A stretch of 64,000 bases of DNA, taken from Holophagae bacterium (GTDB lineage Bacteria; Acidobacteriota; Holophagae; Acanthopleuribacterales; Acanthopleuribacteraceae). This document shows positions 23,731 through 33,578 of the stretch, one piece after another. The stretch covers positions 1 to 64,000 of the forward strand of contig JAJCXM010000019.1 in assembly GCA_029263455.1 (NCBI GenBank). The letters run 5' to 3'. The position numbers and the translations under genes were made by a program. The notes under the pieces are model-generated. The model was not told the DNA's origin. It worked only from the letters and a program-made list of their open reading frames with translations, and did not search any database. Within the stretch, counting starts at the first letter, position 1; every line of letters begins with the position of its first letter.

Positions 23731-26313
23731 CTAGGAGAATTCCAGGGTAAAGGAACCATCTTCATGGCCGATGGTCAATTGTTCACCCACGTCACCATCC
23801 ATCAGCTGAGCAAGAATCTCGTTTGCAATGAGTGGCAGCAGTTCGCCGTTAATGATGTGATCGATATTACGAGCGCCAGCCTCAACCAAACGACACCGAT
23901 CCGAGATGGACTGGATGACGGCTGGCTCTACTTTGGTAGTCACGCCATGATTGTTCTTCAAGCGCACAACTACTTTACGCAGCTTCAAACCCACAATGCG
24001 TTTCATCACTTTTTCCGAGATTGGGAAGTAAGGTAAGACCGTCATGCGTGCGATCAGAGCGGGCTTCAAGAATTGGTTCAACGTCGGACGGATGGCTGTC
24101 AATAATTCCTCGACCTCTGGCCATTCGTCGCCTGAACACATGTCTTCAATGATCTGACTACCCAAGTTACTGGTCATCATGATAACGGTATTACGGAAAT
24201 CAATGATGCGGCCTTCACCATCCGCCAAATGCCCTTTATCGAACACCTGGTAGAAGAGGTTCATGACGTCTGGATGCCCTTTTTCCACTTCATCTAACAA
24301 GACCACCGTGTAAGGTCGCTGACGGACTGCTTCAGAAAGAACTCCGCCCTCTCCGTAGCCGACATAGCCTGGAGGTGAGCCAATCATGCGGGAAACCGTG
24401 TGTTTCTCCTGGTATTCGGACATATTGATCTGAACGACGAAGCGTTCGCCACCGAATAAGGCATCAGCTAGAGTGAGTGCCATCTCCGTTTTACCGGTAC
24501 CCGAAGGTCCCACGGCTAGGAAGACACCGATCGGCGTATCGGGATTATTTACTTTAGCTTTAGATGCTTTGATGGAACGAGCAATGCGTTCAGCTGCATG
24601 ATCTTGACCCAACACCCGTTCTTTAAGTTTATCTTCAACCCGAATGATATCGGAGAGTTCGTTCTTAACCATTTTGCCGACCGGAATACCGGTCCATTGG
24701 CTCACGATTGTGGATACGGTTGGCGCCGTCACACGGTACTCAACCAAACGATTGTCACCAGCCGTGCTCTCCAGTTTCGTTTGCTGTTCTTTCAATTGTT
24801 CTGCAAACCCAGGTCGGCTAGCATCGTCCGCGTCGTTAATTTGAAGTTCTAGTTCAACGATTTGGGTGACGATCTCTTTTTGAGCTTCCCATTTTGATTG
24901 GATGTCGTCACATTCGGTCTTTAATTCAGTTAGCTTACTCTCTAGATCTGGAATAGCTTTATGGGCCACTCCAGTTAACTCAACTTCATGTTTCTTATCA
25001 TCAATTTCACGTTCTAAGTTGATGATGTGATTCTTTAATGACGTCAGTTCAAAAGGCATGGAGTTGAGCGAAAGACGGACCCGAGCGCAGGAAGTATCCA
25101 GCAAATCGATGGCTTTGTCTGGTAACTGACGGCCCGAGATGTATTTTCCAGCTAACATGGCAGCGGCTTCGATGGCCGAATCCACAATCTTCACTTTGTG
25201 ATGGTCTTCGTATTTGCTCTTGATGCCGCGTAACATGGCGGTCGCTTTTTCTACGCTTGGTTCATTGATCTTGACGACCTGGAACCGGCGTTCCAGAGCC
25301 GCGTCCTTCTCTATATACTTCTTATATTCTGACCAAGTGGTCGCCGCAATGGTCCTTAGTTGACCGCGAGCCAGTGCAGGCTTCAATAAGTTAGCCGCAT
25401 CGCCCGAACCAGCAGCGCCGCCAGCCCCAATTAGTGTGTGCGCTTCATCGATGAAAAGGATGATGGGCGTAGGAGACGCCTGCACAGAATCGATGACGTT
25501 CTTTAATCGGTCCTCGAATTCGCCTTTCATGGAGGCGCCAGCCTTAAGTTGACCTAGATCCAAATTTCGGATTTGAACTTTCTCCAGCACAGGCGGCACG
25601 TTGCCTTCAGCTACCTGCAAAGCCAAGCCCTCAACAATGGCAGACTTACCTACGCCTGGCTCACCTACCAGGATTGGGTTGTTCTTGCGACGGCGGGTAA
25701 GGATATCAATGACTTGGTGGATTTCATGGTCTCGGCCAATGACAGGATCCACGCGGCCTTCGCGGGCTTCGGCAACCAAGTCGACCGTGAATTCGTCTAA
25801 GATGCCGGCACTCTCTTTTGAGGTCACTTTCTTGACAGCCACTTCTTCGCTTGCTTGGGTTAATTCTTCGAAACGAGCCGCGACATCGGAGTCATTCGCG
25901 CTCAAGAAAGCGGTAATCCCCGAGCCTGTCACCCACATCTTGTCGCGCAACAGAGCAACCACAAAATGGCCTGAGCGTACTTTGCTTTCTGACCGTTCTA
26001 AACTGCCAAAGTTCCAGGCCTGTGCGATCGATTCCAATAAGATGGAAGAAAAACGTGGTTTCGAAAAATTACCGTCTTTCAAAGAGACGAGTCCCTTTTC
26101 GACATCGGCACGAATGGATTCCACATTGGCACCAAGTGCTTCCAACATCACGGACGCGTCTGAACGTGGATTATCGAGTAGTTTCAACAACAAGTGTTCG
26201 ACAGAAATTTCGAAGTGACTTCGTTGAATACAAGTGCCCGCAGCGGCTTCCATCGCTTTGGTCATGGTTCCATTCAATTTTCCAATCAATGCCTTAATAT
26301 TCTGAGCATCCAT
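23731..26313 (-). CDS. tssH: T6SS recycling ATPase ClpV
   Basis: The 860-residue protein has a Clp_N domain (1-150), AAA1 with Walker A GEPGVGKS (217-224) and Walker B ILFIDEAH (285-292), a ClpB-like middle coiled coil (about 420-510), AAA2 with GPSGTGKT (602-609) and [11 protein letters not shown], and a C-terminal D2-small domain. Length is usual for ClpV. ClpV disassembles the contracted sheath by pulling on the TssC N-terminus. The gene is in the middle of the sheath operon, 3 bp after tssC2. The N-domain starts with [21 protein letters not shown], as in ClpV rather than ClpB. Confidence 0.93.
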   Translation of the reverse strand: MDAQNIKALIGKLNGTMTKAMEAAAGTCIQRSHFEISVEHLLLKLLDNPRSDASVMLEALGANVESIRADVEKGLVSLKDGNFSKPRFSSILLESIAQAWNFGSLERSESKVRSGHFVVALLRDKMWVTGSGITAFLSANDSDVAARFEELTQASEEVAVKKVTSKESAGILDEFTVDLVAEAREGRVDPVIGRDHEIHQVIDILTRRRKNNPILVGEPGVGKSAIVEGLALQVAEGNVPPVLEKVQIRNLDLGQLKAGASMKGEFEDRLKNVIDSVQASPTPIILFIDEAHTLIGAGGAAGSGDAANLLKPALARGQLRTIAATTWSEYKKYIEKDAALERRFQVVKINEPSVEKATAMLRGIKSKYEDHHKVKIVDSAIEAAAMLAGKYISGRQLPDKAIDLLDTSCARVRLSLNSMPFELTSLKNHIINLEREIDDKKHEVELTGVAHKAIPDLESKLTELKTECDDIQSKWEAQKEIVTQIVELELQINDADDASRPGFAEQLKEQQTKLESTAGDNRLVEYRVTAPTVSTIVSQWTGIPVGKMVKNELSDIIRVEDKLKERVLGQDHAAERIARSIKASKAKVNNPDTPIGVFLAVGPSGTGKTEMALTLADALFGGERFVVQINMSEYQEKHTVSRMIGSPPGYVGYGEGGVLSEAVRQRPYTVVLLDEVEKGHPDVMNLFYQVFDKGHLADGEGRIIDFRNTVIMMTSNLGSQIIEDMCSGDEWPEVEELLTAIRPTLNQFLKPALIARMTVLPYFPISEKVMKRIVGLKLRKVVVRLKNNHGVTTKVEPAVIQSISDRCRLVEAGARNIDHIINGELLPLIANEILAQLMDGDVGEQLTIGHEDGSFTLEFS

Positions 26314-26316
26314 GTC

Positions 26317-27660
26317 TTACTCCTTACTGCGAGGTAACTTTGATATAAGTGTTAATTCGGCGTTCACGCCTTCTAGTTGAAGATGGGGTTGCAGGACCAA
26401 ATGAAGATCAAAAAAGCCCGGATTACTGGGATCTTCACTCACCTTGACGCTTCCGCCACTTAAAGGGAAACGACTTCGGATGTCGATGTTGGGATCGGGC
26501 ATCGATGTTACTAATTTTTTTAACCATACCGAAAGTTCATTCTCCAACTGTTGCGATTCTTTCACCGTGCCAACGTTCTCCCGTTGAATCACTTTCTGAT
26601 AATGGGCAATACGTGAAACCAGATAGATATACGGCAAGCTTGCTGCCAGCCGATCGTTGCTGTTGAAGCTCCTTGACCGATCACGGAGATAACTCTGAAT
26701 CGTAGGCGCTGAAAAGACACAAGGTCGTTGTAATTCTTTGAAATAGTTTAACACGATCAGACCCTGTTCACTTAGCTTGTGTTCCTGATAATCAGAGAAG
26801 ACAATCTCCATGGGATAACGCGTCAATTCGTAACCGTGACAGCCTATCGGCATGGGTGTCATCTCTTCTAATAACCCGCCTGTTCGAGGCCCCCGAATAT
26901 GCACACACCAGCCAAACTTAGAGAAGCTATGACTGAGGATCATGGCAAAGCCATAGGTTGCAAACGTCCAGCTGAAGTCGTTGATATCTTCGGCTTTTTC
27001 GTTGAATCGATAGCTTTCAAAGACATGTTGGTCGTAGGGACGGCGCGCAAGTAAACGCGGTAGTATGAGCGCCAAGTAGCGGGCGTCTTCGCTGCTTCTA
27101 AGTGCTCGCCACTTGGTAAACTCGCGCGCCTCAAATAAGAGATCAAAATCTTCGATTTCTTCAACCGCATGGTAGTCGCGCGCATTGAATAGATCGGGAG
27201 ACGCATTGGCCACCGCCGGGCAATGGCAGCTGGCGGCCACCTTGGAAATCATCTTCAGCAAATTTAGATCGGAAGCTTTGTTGGCGAACTCGTATTGCAA
27301 CAACACACTGCCGTATGGCTCGCCACCGGCTTGATCATATTCGGTTTTGTAGAGGTGGAAAAAGAGGCCGCTGTCGCTTAGATCGAAGAATTCTTCAAAA
27401 TCATCTAAGAGCGCCTGCTTGGACGCATTAAGCATCTCGATTTTTACCAGCGGTAAGTCGCCAATGTCATCGGCAACCATGGCAAGACCAATCCAGGAAG
27501 ACTCCATCTGTTGAAACCTAGGGTGATGAATAATCTCGTTGAGTTGGCCCTCAACGGCAATATTGATCTCCATGATGACGCTGTCCAAGTAGGTCCAGAT
27601 CTCGTCTTGATCCCCTTCGAGAATCGTCGTCAAATGCTCAAATATGGTCTCGCTACTCAT
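26317..27660 (-). CDS. Second TssC-type sheath protein, N-terminally short
   Basis: The 447-residue protein aligns with the whole of TssC from the helix that leads into PRFQQMESSWIGLAMVADDI onward, including EYDQAGGEPYGSVLLQYEF, KWRALRSSEDARYLALILPRLL, WCVHIRGPRTGGLLEEM, QRENVGTVKESQQLENELSVWLKKLV and the C-terminal LQPHLQLEGVNAELTLISKLP. Compared with the main TssC it lacks about 60-70 N-terminal residues, where ClpV binds and where neighbouring subunits interlock. It overlaps tssE by 8 bp, in the same operon. It could form a special ring at the base or end of the sheath. Confidence 0.85.
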   Translation of the reverse strand: MSSETIFEHLTTILEGDQDEIWTYLDSVIMEINIAVEGQLNEIIHHPRFQQMESSWIGLAMVADDIGDLPLVKIEMLNASKQALLDDFEEFFDLSDSGLFFHLYKTEYDQAGGEPYGSVLLQYEFANKASDLNLLKMISKVAASCHCPAVANASPDLFNARDYHAVEEIEDFDLLFEAREFTKWRALRSSEDARYLALILPRLLARRPYDQHVFESYRFNEKAEDINDFSWTFATYGFAMILSHSFSKFGWCVHIRGPRTGGLLEEMTPMPIGCHGYELTRYPMEIVFSDYQEHKLSEQGLIVLNYFKELQRPCVFSAPTIQSYLRDRSRSFNSNDRLAASLPYIYLVSRIAHYQKVIQRENVGTVKESQQLENELSVWLKKLVTSMPDPNIDIRSRFPLSGGSVKVSEDPSNPGFFDLHLVLQPHLQLEGVNAELTLISKLPRSKE

Positions 27661-28075
27661 ACTGGTTTACCACAAACGCATCGGCAGATCCGTCACGTAA
27701 AACCTCTGTTTGGAAGGTGATGCGAGACACGCGGCTGCCCTCTTTTACTTCACCCACAATATGGTACGTGGCTCGAAATGTATCTGTCGCTTTTTCAACA
27801 AACTTAACGTGCACTTTCACCAAACGCGGTTCGTATTTCTCTAACGCTTTCTGTATTTCCAAACCCAAATGGTCCAATGACTTAGGCAAAGAAGAATAGA
27901 CATAGTGAATATCGGGAAGGCCGAAATCTGGAATGTGACCAACCATGCCTTGTCGCGTATTGAGGATCTGGATTAGGTTTGCCTGGATAGATTCAATTAG
28001 GCTTTCCTCTTGATTGAGCCTCAAATTCTGACCCGTGATCTTTTTCAGGAAATTATAGCCGTGGTTGAGTGTCAT
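27653..28075 (-). CDS. tssE: T6SS baseplate protein TssE (gp25-like)
   Basis: The 140-residue protein contains the gp25/TssE features: SLIESIQANLIQILNTRQGMVGHIPDFGLPD and the conserved EPR motif in EKYEPRLVKVHVKF. TssE sits in the baseplate and starts sheath polymerisation. It overlaps tssG by four bases and the downstream tssC2 by eight, so translation is coupled. The length is normal. Confidence 0.9.
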   Translation of the reverse strand: MTLNHGYNFLKKITGQNLRLNQEESLIESIQANLIQILNTRQGMVGHIPDFGLPDIHYVYSSLPKSLDHLGLEIQKALEKYEPRLVKVHVKFVEKATDTFRATYHIVGEVKEGSRVSRITFQTEVLRDGSADAFVVNQYE

Positions 28076-29001
28076 AACGGACCCCCCAGAACGACCAGCG
28101 CAGCTTGATCAGCCGCACCACTTAAAGCCCAGCAATTGGCACTCAAAACGCGATTCCCCAGTTGCATTTTCGGAATTTCATCGGCTCTCAGCTCCAATTT
28201 AAGTCCACACGCCCATTGATCTTCAGTATAGGACTTCACGATGCCGGATACGAGTTCGTGCCAATCGCCGCCCGGAAGGAAACGCATGTAGCTGGCGTAG
28301 TCAAGATCGGCCACTTTAATTGAGAATCGTCCATTAATGTCGCGAATGCGCGTCCCGATTAGCATATTTCCCTGTTTGCCTATGGCCAGTTTAAAGTCGC
28401 CACCTAGTTTGGCGCGCTGAAATGAGGGGATGGGAATGAACCTTTCTTCGTGCTCTTCAAACTCGAAGTCCACACCGTCAAAGAAGGAAGTCAGCACATT
28501 GGCCAGGCCTAGCACGGTCTTTTCGCGCCTTTGATAAAGAGAAAAATGATGTCGACGCAAACACTTGATGTACAACGGAATTTGGTCTTCATGTGAAGGA
28601 ACACCAGCCAGTGCACGTAGAAACTGGTCGAATTCTTGGTTGTCAGTCTCTTTGGCTTCCACACCATTCTCAAGAAAGATCTGCGATGAGCGCCAAATAT
28701 CGAAGAGCGCTTCAATGATGCGGTGATTAAAAATGTCGAGGAAGTCTCGCAGCGCGTTAACTTCATCCGTTTGATGCAGTATTTCATCGGAAAAGTAACC
28801 GGGCAGGGCCCCGAGTCCGCCGTATAGTCCCTCAAAATTGATGCAGACATTCCACTGCTCATCCGTACGTTCTACATGCTCAACCACGCGCGGTTCAAAT
28901 ACCCGACTTGGACTCTGAATGACTTTAAGCGTCGCGTTGTGATCGCGTGCTTCGCGTTTCAGCCGTCGTAACTCTTGAAAAAGATGGTCAATATTTATCA
29001 T
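28072..29001 (-). CDS. tssG: T6SS baseplate protein TssG
   Basis: The 309-residue protein has the TssG pattern: FEGLYGGLGALPGYFSDEI, LRDFLDIFNHRIIEALFDIWRSSQ, and a C-terminal half with FQRAKLGGDFKLAIGKQGNMLIGTRIRD. TssF2-TssG1 form the wedge of the baseplate together with TssE and TssK. It is located 2 bp after tssF and overlaps tssE. Length is usual (300-340 residues). Confidence 0.88.
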   Translation of the reverse strand: MINIDHLFQELRRLKREARDHNATLKVIQSPSRVFEPRVVEHVERTDEQWNVCINFEGLYGGLGALPGYFSDEILHQTDEVNALRDFLDIFNHRIIEALFDIWRSSQIFLENGVEAKETDNQEFDQFLRALAGVPSHEDQIPLYIKCLRRHHFSLYQRREKTVLGLANVLTSFFDGVDFEFEEHEERFIPIPSFQRAKLGGDFKLAIGKQGNMLIGTRIRDINGRFSIKVADLDYASYMRFLPGGDWHELVSGIVKSYTEDQWACGLKLELRADEIPKMQLGNRVLSANCWALSGAADQAALVVLGGPL

Positions 29002-29003
29002 GG

Positions 29004-30737
29004 TTAATAGGACGCGATGTGGGTCAACCGATCAGACTGATCAGAGTTGGTAACAACCAATCTAATAAAGGAGTTGATCGGTGAATAGGCGCGCAAGAAA
29101 TGACCAAACACCTGTGAAAACAGAGCTAAATCGCCATCGTGCTGAAAATAGCTTTCAGAACAGTTGATTTCCATCAGTCGTCCGGCCACGCTTTGTCCAA
29201 ACATGATGAGGTGGTCTTTGGCGTCGTGAACTTTATTGATGCCCATAATCTTGCGCTTGCCTGACTCACTCTGTGGAATGTTGTAGAGCTCTAATAGACG
29301 GCGTACGCCCTCAGTCGAGGCAAGGTCAGTGAAGTTCAATGCGAGATGGGAAATAAAGTCCCAGTCACCTTTGGTGTGAATTTCCGGCCAATAAGCTTTG
29401 GTCGCTTGCGTGATGTTACGAGCCGATATGGTTTCGGGCACATCTTGAGAGGGCTGATTGATTTGGCCGATCTTAAGGCTTTGAGCAAAGTGTCGGTTTG
29501 TACAGCGCGTATTGACTGAGATCACCTGGTCACGCAACGCGTCTGGGCTCTCATCATCAAGATCAAGAAATCGAATATAGGTCTCCCAGCCCTGTTCAAA
29601 GCTTTTCTCACGCCGTAAGGTATAAAACCAACGTTTATCTGAAGCGACGCCAGCATGAGAGAACTGGTAATAAGGACGAACGTCCGATCGTAGCTGTTCC
29701 TTACTTGCCAGGACGCGATCCAGAGAGAAAACCTCAAAGTCAGGACGAGTCAGGTCAGGACTAATCAAATATTCAATCTGTTTACCTGTCACCTTAAAGG
29801 GTTCACAGGGTTTCAAAAAGACGTTCTGAACAGGACAACAGAATAACTTCAGCGAGTCATTGCGGTACTGGTAGCCCGACGAGAAGGGTTTCTTAAAGAT
29901 AAAGTTAATTTGAAAAGATGTGAGGTCTTTGGCCTTTGGCATCAGGTAAGGTCGCAGTCCCTTTACCTTGAAAAACAGGAACTTCTGTGGGAAATCAAAA
30001 TAGTCACGCAAGTGATGAAGCTGCGAGAAATGGTGATCCTCATCCTGACTTAGGCTGTGGTCGGATTCGAAGCCAGACCATTGCAGTTCCAAAGTACCAG
30101 GAACGGTTGCCACACCTTTGATTTCGATTCCTTGCACGAATCGAGACATTTGATGGTAGAGCTCATAGCTGGCGCTAGGGTCGCCGTGAATATAGAACTC
30201 GATGGCTTCCCAATCGAGCGATTCCGCTTGAGCGCCCGGATGCAATTTGAATTCGGCCGAAAGTGAAAAATCCGCTCTCGTGTCCGGATCCACAAAAACC
30301 CTACTCAATGTGATCGGTTGTACAACAACTTCTTGAGTCGTTGTGAACTCGTAGCGTACGCCTTTCGGACCAACAGGATCACTAAAAACCGGTGTTGAGC
30401 GAGCGATGTTGACCGGTTTATCGAGCATACTCTCTTGCGGCGTAAATTGGACAATTGTTTTGGTGGGAAGCGGCCGCAGGTAGGCTGGATAGATTAAGTT
30501 GAAGAGTGAATGCACCAACTCAGAGAATTGATGTCCCATAAAGCGGCGCAGCCGCCCAATAAGAAACGCAAAGCCTTCGAGTATGCGCTCAGAGTGCGGG
30601 TCCCTTAGCTCGGGATTAAGACCTTCGAGCCCGAGATAGCGCGCAATATCGGGATGACGAGTTGCAAATACCTGGCCTTCTTTGGCCAGGTACCGCAGCT
30701 CTTCTTCGTAGTAGATACGATCGTCACGAGAAACCAT
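29004..30737 (-). CDS. tssF: T6SS baseplate protein TssF
   Basis: The 577-residue protein starts YYEEELRYLAKEGQVFATRHPDIARYLGL, then DPHSERILEGFAFLIGRLRRF and LVHSLFNLIYPAYLRPLPT, all hallmarks of TssF. The middle has beta-domain segments (TLSRVFVDPDTRADFSLSAEFKL). Length is typical. It lies between tssC and tssG in the minus-strand operon. The ribosome-binding site is weak (GAGAACC), so coupling to tssC may help. Confidence 0.9.
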   Translation of the reverse strand: MVSRDDRIYYEEELRYLAKEGQVFATRHPDIARYLGLEGLNPELRDPHSERILEGFAFLIGRLRRFMGHQFSELVHSLFNLIYPAYLRPLPTKTIVQFTPQESMLDKPVNIARSTPVFSDPVGPKGVRYEFTTTQEVVVQPITLSRVFVDPDTRADFSLSAEFKLHPGAQAESLDWEAIEFYIHGDPSASYELYHQMSRFVQGIEIKGVATVPGTLELQWSGFESDHSLSQDEDHHFSQLHHLRDYFDFPQKFLFFKVKGLRPYLMPKAKDLTSFQINFIFKKPFSSGYQYRNDSLKLFCCPVQNVFLKPCEPFKVTGKQIEYLISPDLTRPDFEVFSLDRVLASKEQLRSDVRPYYQFSHAGVASDKRWFYTLRREKSFEQGWETYIRFLDLDDESPDALRDQVISVNTRCTNRHFAQSLKIGQINQPSQDVPETISARNITQATKAYWPEIHTKGDWDFISHLALNFTDLASTEGVRRLLELYNIPQSESGKRKIMGINKVHDAKDHLIMFGQSVAGRLMEINCSESYFQHDGDLALFSQVFGHFLRAYSPINSFIRLVVTNSDQSDRLTHIASY

Positions 30738-30752
30738 GAATAGTTAGGTTCT

Positions 30753-32264
30753 CTATTTATCTTTACCTTTCGGCATCTTTGAGACCAGCGAGAGAGCGAC
30801 GTTCACACCTTCCACTTGGAAGTGGGGGCGAATGAACATCTCAACGTTGTACCAACCCGGTGATTCCGGGATGTCGGAAACGTTAATTTTTGCTTCTCTC
30901 AGTGGGCGTTCAGCTTTCAGTTCGGCACCCGCATTTGGCATGGTGGTAACCAGTTTCTGAATCCAAATATCCAGCTCTTTCTGTAGGTCAGCCTTCTCTT
31001 TGGCGGCCCCGATATTTTCGCGTTGGATCACCTTCAGGTAATGCGAGAGGCGGGACGCCAGGAACAGGTAAGGTAGGTTAGAAGAGAGCTTGGCGTTGGC
31101 CGTTGCTTCAGCAGTGTTGTATTTCTTAGGTTTCTGCGTGGATTGTGCAGAAAAGAAACAGGCATAGTCTCTATTCTTATAGAAGGTTAACGGGATGAAG
31201 CCCGCTTCCGCCAGTTCCAGTTCTTGACGATCAGAAATCATGACCTCGGTAGGAATCTTGATTTTCTGTTCGCCTTCGTCTTCAAACATATGCAGCGGTA
31301 AATCGTCTACGACGCCGCCAGCTTGAGGTCCGCGGATATTCACACACCAACCATTCTTACCGAAGCTTTCGGTAAGCCGACTAGCAAAGGCCATGGAGGC
31401 ATTGCCCCACAGGTAACGGTCGTGTTCTTTGCCAGTGACACTCTCGGTGAAGTTGAATGTCTTGGTCGGATTGTTTTCTGGATCATAGGGTGATCGCAGT
31501 AGGAATCGCGGGAAGGTTAAGCCCAAGTAGCGCGCATCTTCGCTCTCGCGCAAAGCTCGCCATTTCGTGTATTCCATCTGACCAAAAAGGTCTTCCATGT
31601 CCTTGACTTTATGTAGGTCAGGCGCGGAATCGAGCCCAAACATATTGGAGTCAATAGAACCGATGAAGGGGCAATGACAGCCAGCCGCGATGCCAGACAT
31701 GTTCTTCAACATCGCAATATCGGCATTTGTCTGGTTGAAATAATAGTTACCTATGACGGCACCAATCGGTTCACCACCGGCCTGGTCGTACTCTTGTTTA
31801 TAGATATGTTGGAAAATGCCTGACTGTAATAACTCAGGAGCGTCTTCCATATCCGAACGCAAGTCTTCTTTGGAAAGATTAAGAAACTCAATCTTGATAT
31901 TGGTACGGAAATTAGTGCGATCAATGAGGAATTTCAGACTGCGCCACGAAGACTCCATTTTTTGGAAGTCTTCGTTGTGCATGATCTCGCTAACTTGGGA
32001 ACTCAGCTTGCCATCGAGCTCTTTAATGAGGCTATCGATATGGTCGCGATCAAGTTTTTCCACTTTCTGGCCAGACGACATGAGCGCTGAAATGAAGTGG
32101 TTAACGGCTGTCGCTATTCTCTGACTCTGATCGGCGCCTTCAACTTGGGAAGCACGCCCAATTCCCGCTTTTGGTGCCGCAAGATCGACTTTGTCCAACA
32201 GACTCTCGAGCAGGGAAAATTCCTGTTCTTGTCCTTGAGCTTGTTGTTCTTTGGACTTCGCCAT
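30753..32264 (-). CDS. tssC: T6SS sheath large subunit TssC (VipB)
   Basis: The 503-residue protein begins with the segment FSLLESLLDKVDLAAP near 17-32, which matches the position of the ClpV-binding helix of VipB, and continues with HFISALMSSGQKVEKLDRDHI, EDFQKMESSWRSLKFLID, KEYDQAGGEPIGAVIGNYYF-like core, QAGGVVDDLP, and the C-terminal IRPHFQVEGVNVALSLVSKMP. Size and motifs are standard. TssC pairs with TssB to form the contractile sheath. ATG 32264 has AGGAGA upstream. Confidence 0.93.
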   Translation of the reverse strand: MAKSKEQQAQGQEQEFSLLESLLDKVDLAAPKAGIGRASQVEGADQSQRIATAVNHFISALMSSGQKVEKLDRDHIDSLIKELDGKLSSQVSEIMHNEDFQKMESSWRSLKFLIDRTNFRTNIKIEFLNLSKEDLRSDMEDAPELLQSGIFQHIYKQEYDQAGGEPIGAVIGNYYFNQTNADIAMLKNMSGIAAGCHCPFIGSIDSNMFGLDSAPDLHKVKDMEDLFGQMEYTKWRALRESEDARYLGLTFPRFLLRSPYDPENNPTKTFNFTESVTGKEHDRYLWGNASMAFASRLTESFGKNGWCVNIRGPQAGGVVDDLPLHMFEDEGEQKIKIPTEVMISDRQELELAEAGFIPLTFYKNRDYACFFSAQSTQKPKKYNTAEATANAKLSSNLPYLFLASRLSHYLKVIQRENIGAAKEKADLQKELDIWIQKLVTTMPNAGAELKAERPLREAKINVSDIPESPGWYNVEMFIRPHFQVEGVNVALSLVSKMPKGKDK

Positions 32265-32311
32265 AGGGGCTCTCCTTCTAGTTCAATATCTTCAGGTAGT
32301 CGTTAAATGGA

Positions 32312-32827
32312 TCAGCTATCATCACGTTCGATGAGTGGAGCGATCTTGTCGAGTTGACTGCGGATCGCTTCAATTTTGGCTGGATCTTCCAGAATCTTGC
32401 TCAGTTCACGTCTAAAGTCAGTGTTATTAACCACACGACCCTTAAGATCCATCAGCAGTTTGCGTACTTCTAATAGTACTTGCAGATCTGGAACTTGACT
32501 GGCGATATTCTCTGGCATGAAATCATCGAGTGACTCGAAATTGAGATCAACTGCCATTTCGTCGCCTTCTTCACCAGAAAGCACGTTCTTGACGCTGAAG
32601 TTCAAGCCCAATTTTTGTTCTTTCATGACGGCGTTAAAGTTGTTTTTGTTAACGTTAATTTTTTTGCGATCTTCCACCGGCGTATCATCTTCACGCATGG
32701 TGTAATCGCCCACTAACAATAGCTTTAGAGGGAGTTCAACTTCCTCTTGCGCATCGCCAACGTACTTGACATATTTAATGTTTACCCTAGAAGCGGGTAT
32801 TTCGTCTTGGTAACTACCCTTTGCCAT
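32312..32827 (-). CDS. tssB: T6SS sheath small subunit TssB (VipA)
   Basis: The 171-residue protein starts MAKGSYQDEIPASRVNIKYV and has the TssB core LPLKLLLVGDYT, RKKINVNKNNFNAVMKEQKLGLNFSV, then MAVDLNFESLDDFMPENIASQVPDLQVLLEVRKLLMDLKG. ATG 32827 is chosen over the earlier frame start (32872) because GGAGGTAGCC lies just before it. TssB is the partner of TssC in the sheath. It is the first gene of the sheath operon and follows the sigma54 promoter. Confidence 0.93.
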   Translation of the reverse strand: MAKGSYQDEIPASRVNIKYVKYVGDAQEEVELPLKLLLVGDYTMREDDTPVEDRKKINVNKNNFNAVMKEQKLGLNFSVKNVLSGEEGDEMAVDLNFESLDDFMPENIASQVPDLQVLLEVRKLLMDLKGRVVNNTDFRRELSKILEDPAKIEAIRSQLDKIAPLIERDDS

Positions 32828-32867
32828 GGCTACCTCCACATAGGAATCGGTTTGTTTGGAGACTGTT

Positions 32868-32883
32868 GGCAACTAGGTTACCA
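32868..32883 (-). promoter_or_regulatory. Sigma54 promoter of the sheath operon
   Basis: On the minus strand the sequence TGGTAACCTAGTTGCC (32883 to 32868) has the -24 GG and -12 GC dinucleotides separated by exactly ten bases, and matches the consensus TGG...TTGC in seven of its eight most conserved bases. It is about 40 bp upstream of tssB. The activator gene in the same operon supports sigma54 control. This is a motif match, not a mapped start. Confidence 0.72.
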
Positions 32884-32890
32884 TATTTGA

Positions 32891-32906
32891 GCTGTCTGCC
32901 TACAGC
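32891..32906. promoter_or_regulatory. Palindrome upstream of the sigma54 promoter
   Basis: GCTGT-CTGCCT-ACAGC is a perfect 5-bp inverted repeat centred 6 bp apart, starting 8 bp upstream of the -24 element. It could be a binding site for the Fis-type domain of the activator, though such sites are usually farther away (80-150 bp), so this is tentative. Confidence 0.3.
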
Positions 32907-32990
32907 CAATATTGCGAGCTTTTTGTGATCAAAAGCACGTCGTCAAAAAGATTTCTAGGCCGATCAAAATGACTTAGCTAAAAAGGACCA

Positions 32991-33551
32991 ATGGCTCACA
33001 TGCAAACGCAACCTCCGCAAGCCCTACGAATATGTCGTGCACAGCAAAACGACGCGGCAAAAATTGCCGCACTTGGCGAAAAAACATTTTTCGAGAGTTT
33101 CGCCAAAGACAATGACTTAAAAGATATGCATAGCTATCTGTCACAGGCCTTTACTACAGCTCAAATCAGGATGGAAATGGCCGAAGTGGGGTCCGTCTTC
33201 TTGCTGGCTTATAAGGGACAAGACATTTGCGGTTACGCTAAAACACAAATTGGTAAAGCTGATACCAGCACGTTTGGGCCTAACCCCATTGAATTGATGC
33301 GCTTGTATGTCGACGGCTCCCATCAGAGATCGGGTGTCGGCGCCATCCTCATCCGTCGTGTAATTGAAATGGGTATCGAAGACGGTTACCAGACCATGTG
33401 GTTAGGTGTATGGGAAAAGAATGTGCAAGCCCAAAAATTCTATCAAAGGCATGGATTCGATGTTGTGGGCAAAAAACAGTTTGTTTTGGGTCAAGACGTA
33501 CAGACAGATCTCATCATGACCCGCGCATTGAGCCATACCGCATCTCATTAG
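32991..33551 (+). CDS. GNAT-family N-acetyltransferase
   Basis: The 186-residue protein has the GNAT fold: motif A ELMRLYVDGSHQRSGVGAILIRRVI, with the acetyl-CoA-binding Q/RxxGxG/A (here QRSGVG), and motif B GVWEKNVQAQKFYQRHGFDVVG. Family members acetylate amines or protein N-termini; the closest look is to the PaiA/SpeG-like group, but I cannot assign a substrate. It is divergent from the sheath operon across a 163-bp gap and starts at ATG 32991 after AAAAAGGACCA. Confidence 0.88.
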   Translation: MAHMQTQPPQALRICRAQQNDAAKIAALGEKTFFESFAKDNDLKDMHSYLSQAFTTAQIRMEMAEVGSVFLLAYKGQDICGYAKTQIGKADTSTFGPNPIELMRLYVDGSHQRSGVGAILIRRVIEMGIEDGYQTMWLGVWEKNVQAQKFYQRHGFDVVGKKQFVLGQDVQTDLIMTRALSHTASH

Positions 33552-33578
33552 TGGTCATTCATTCCGAGCTGACAACAC

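Noticed and set aside
25601-26218. 205-codon plus-strand frame opposite clpV
   Set aside because: It is the antisense shadow of a highly conserved gene, with Ser/Arg/Thr-rich translation and no start signal.
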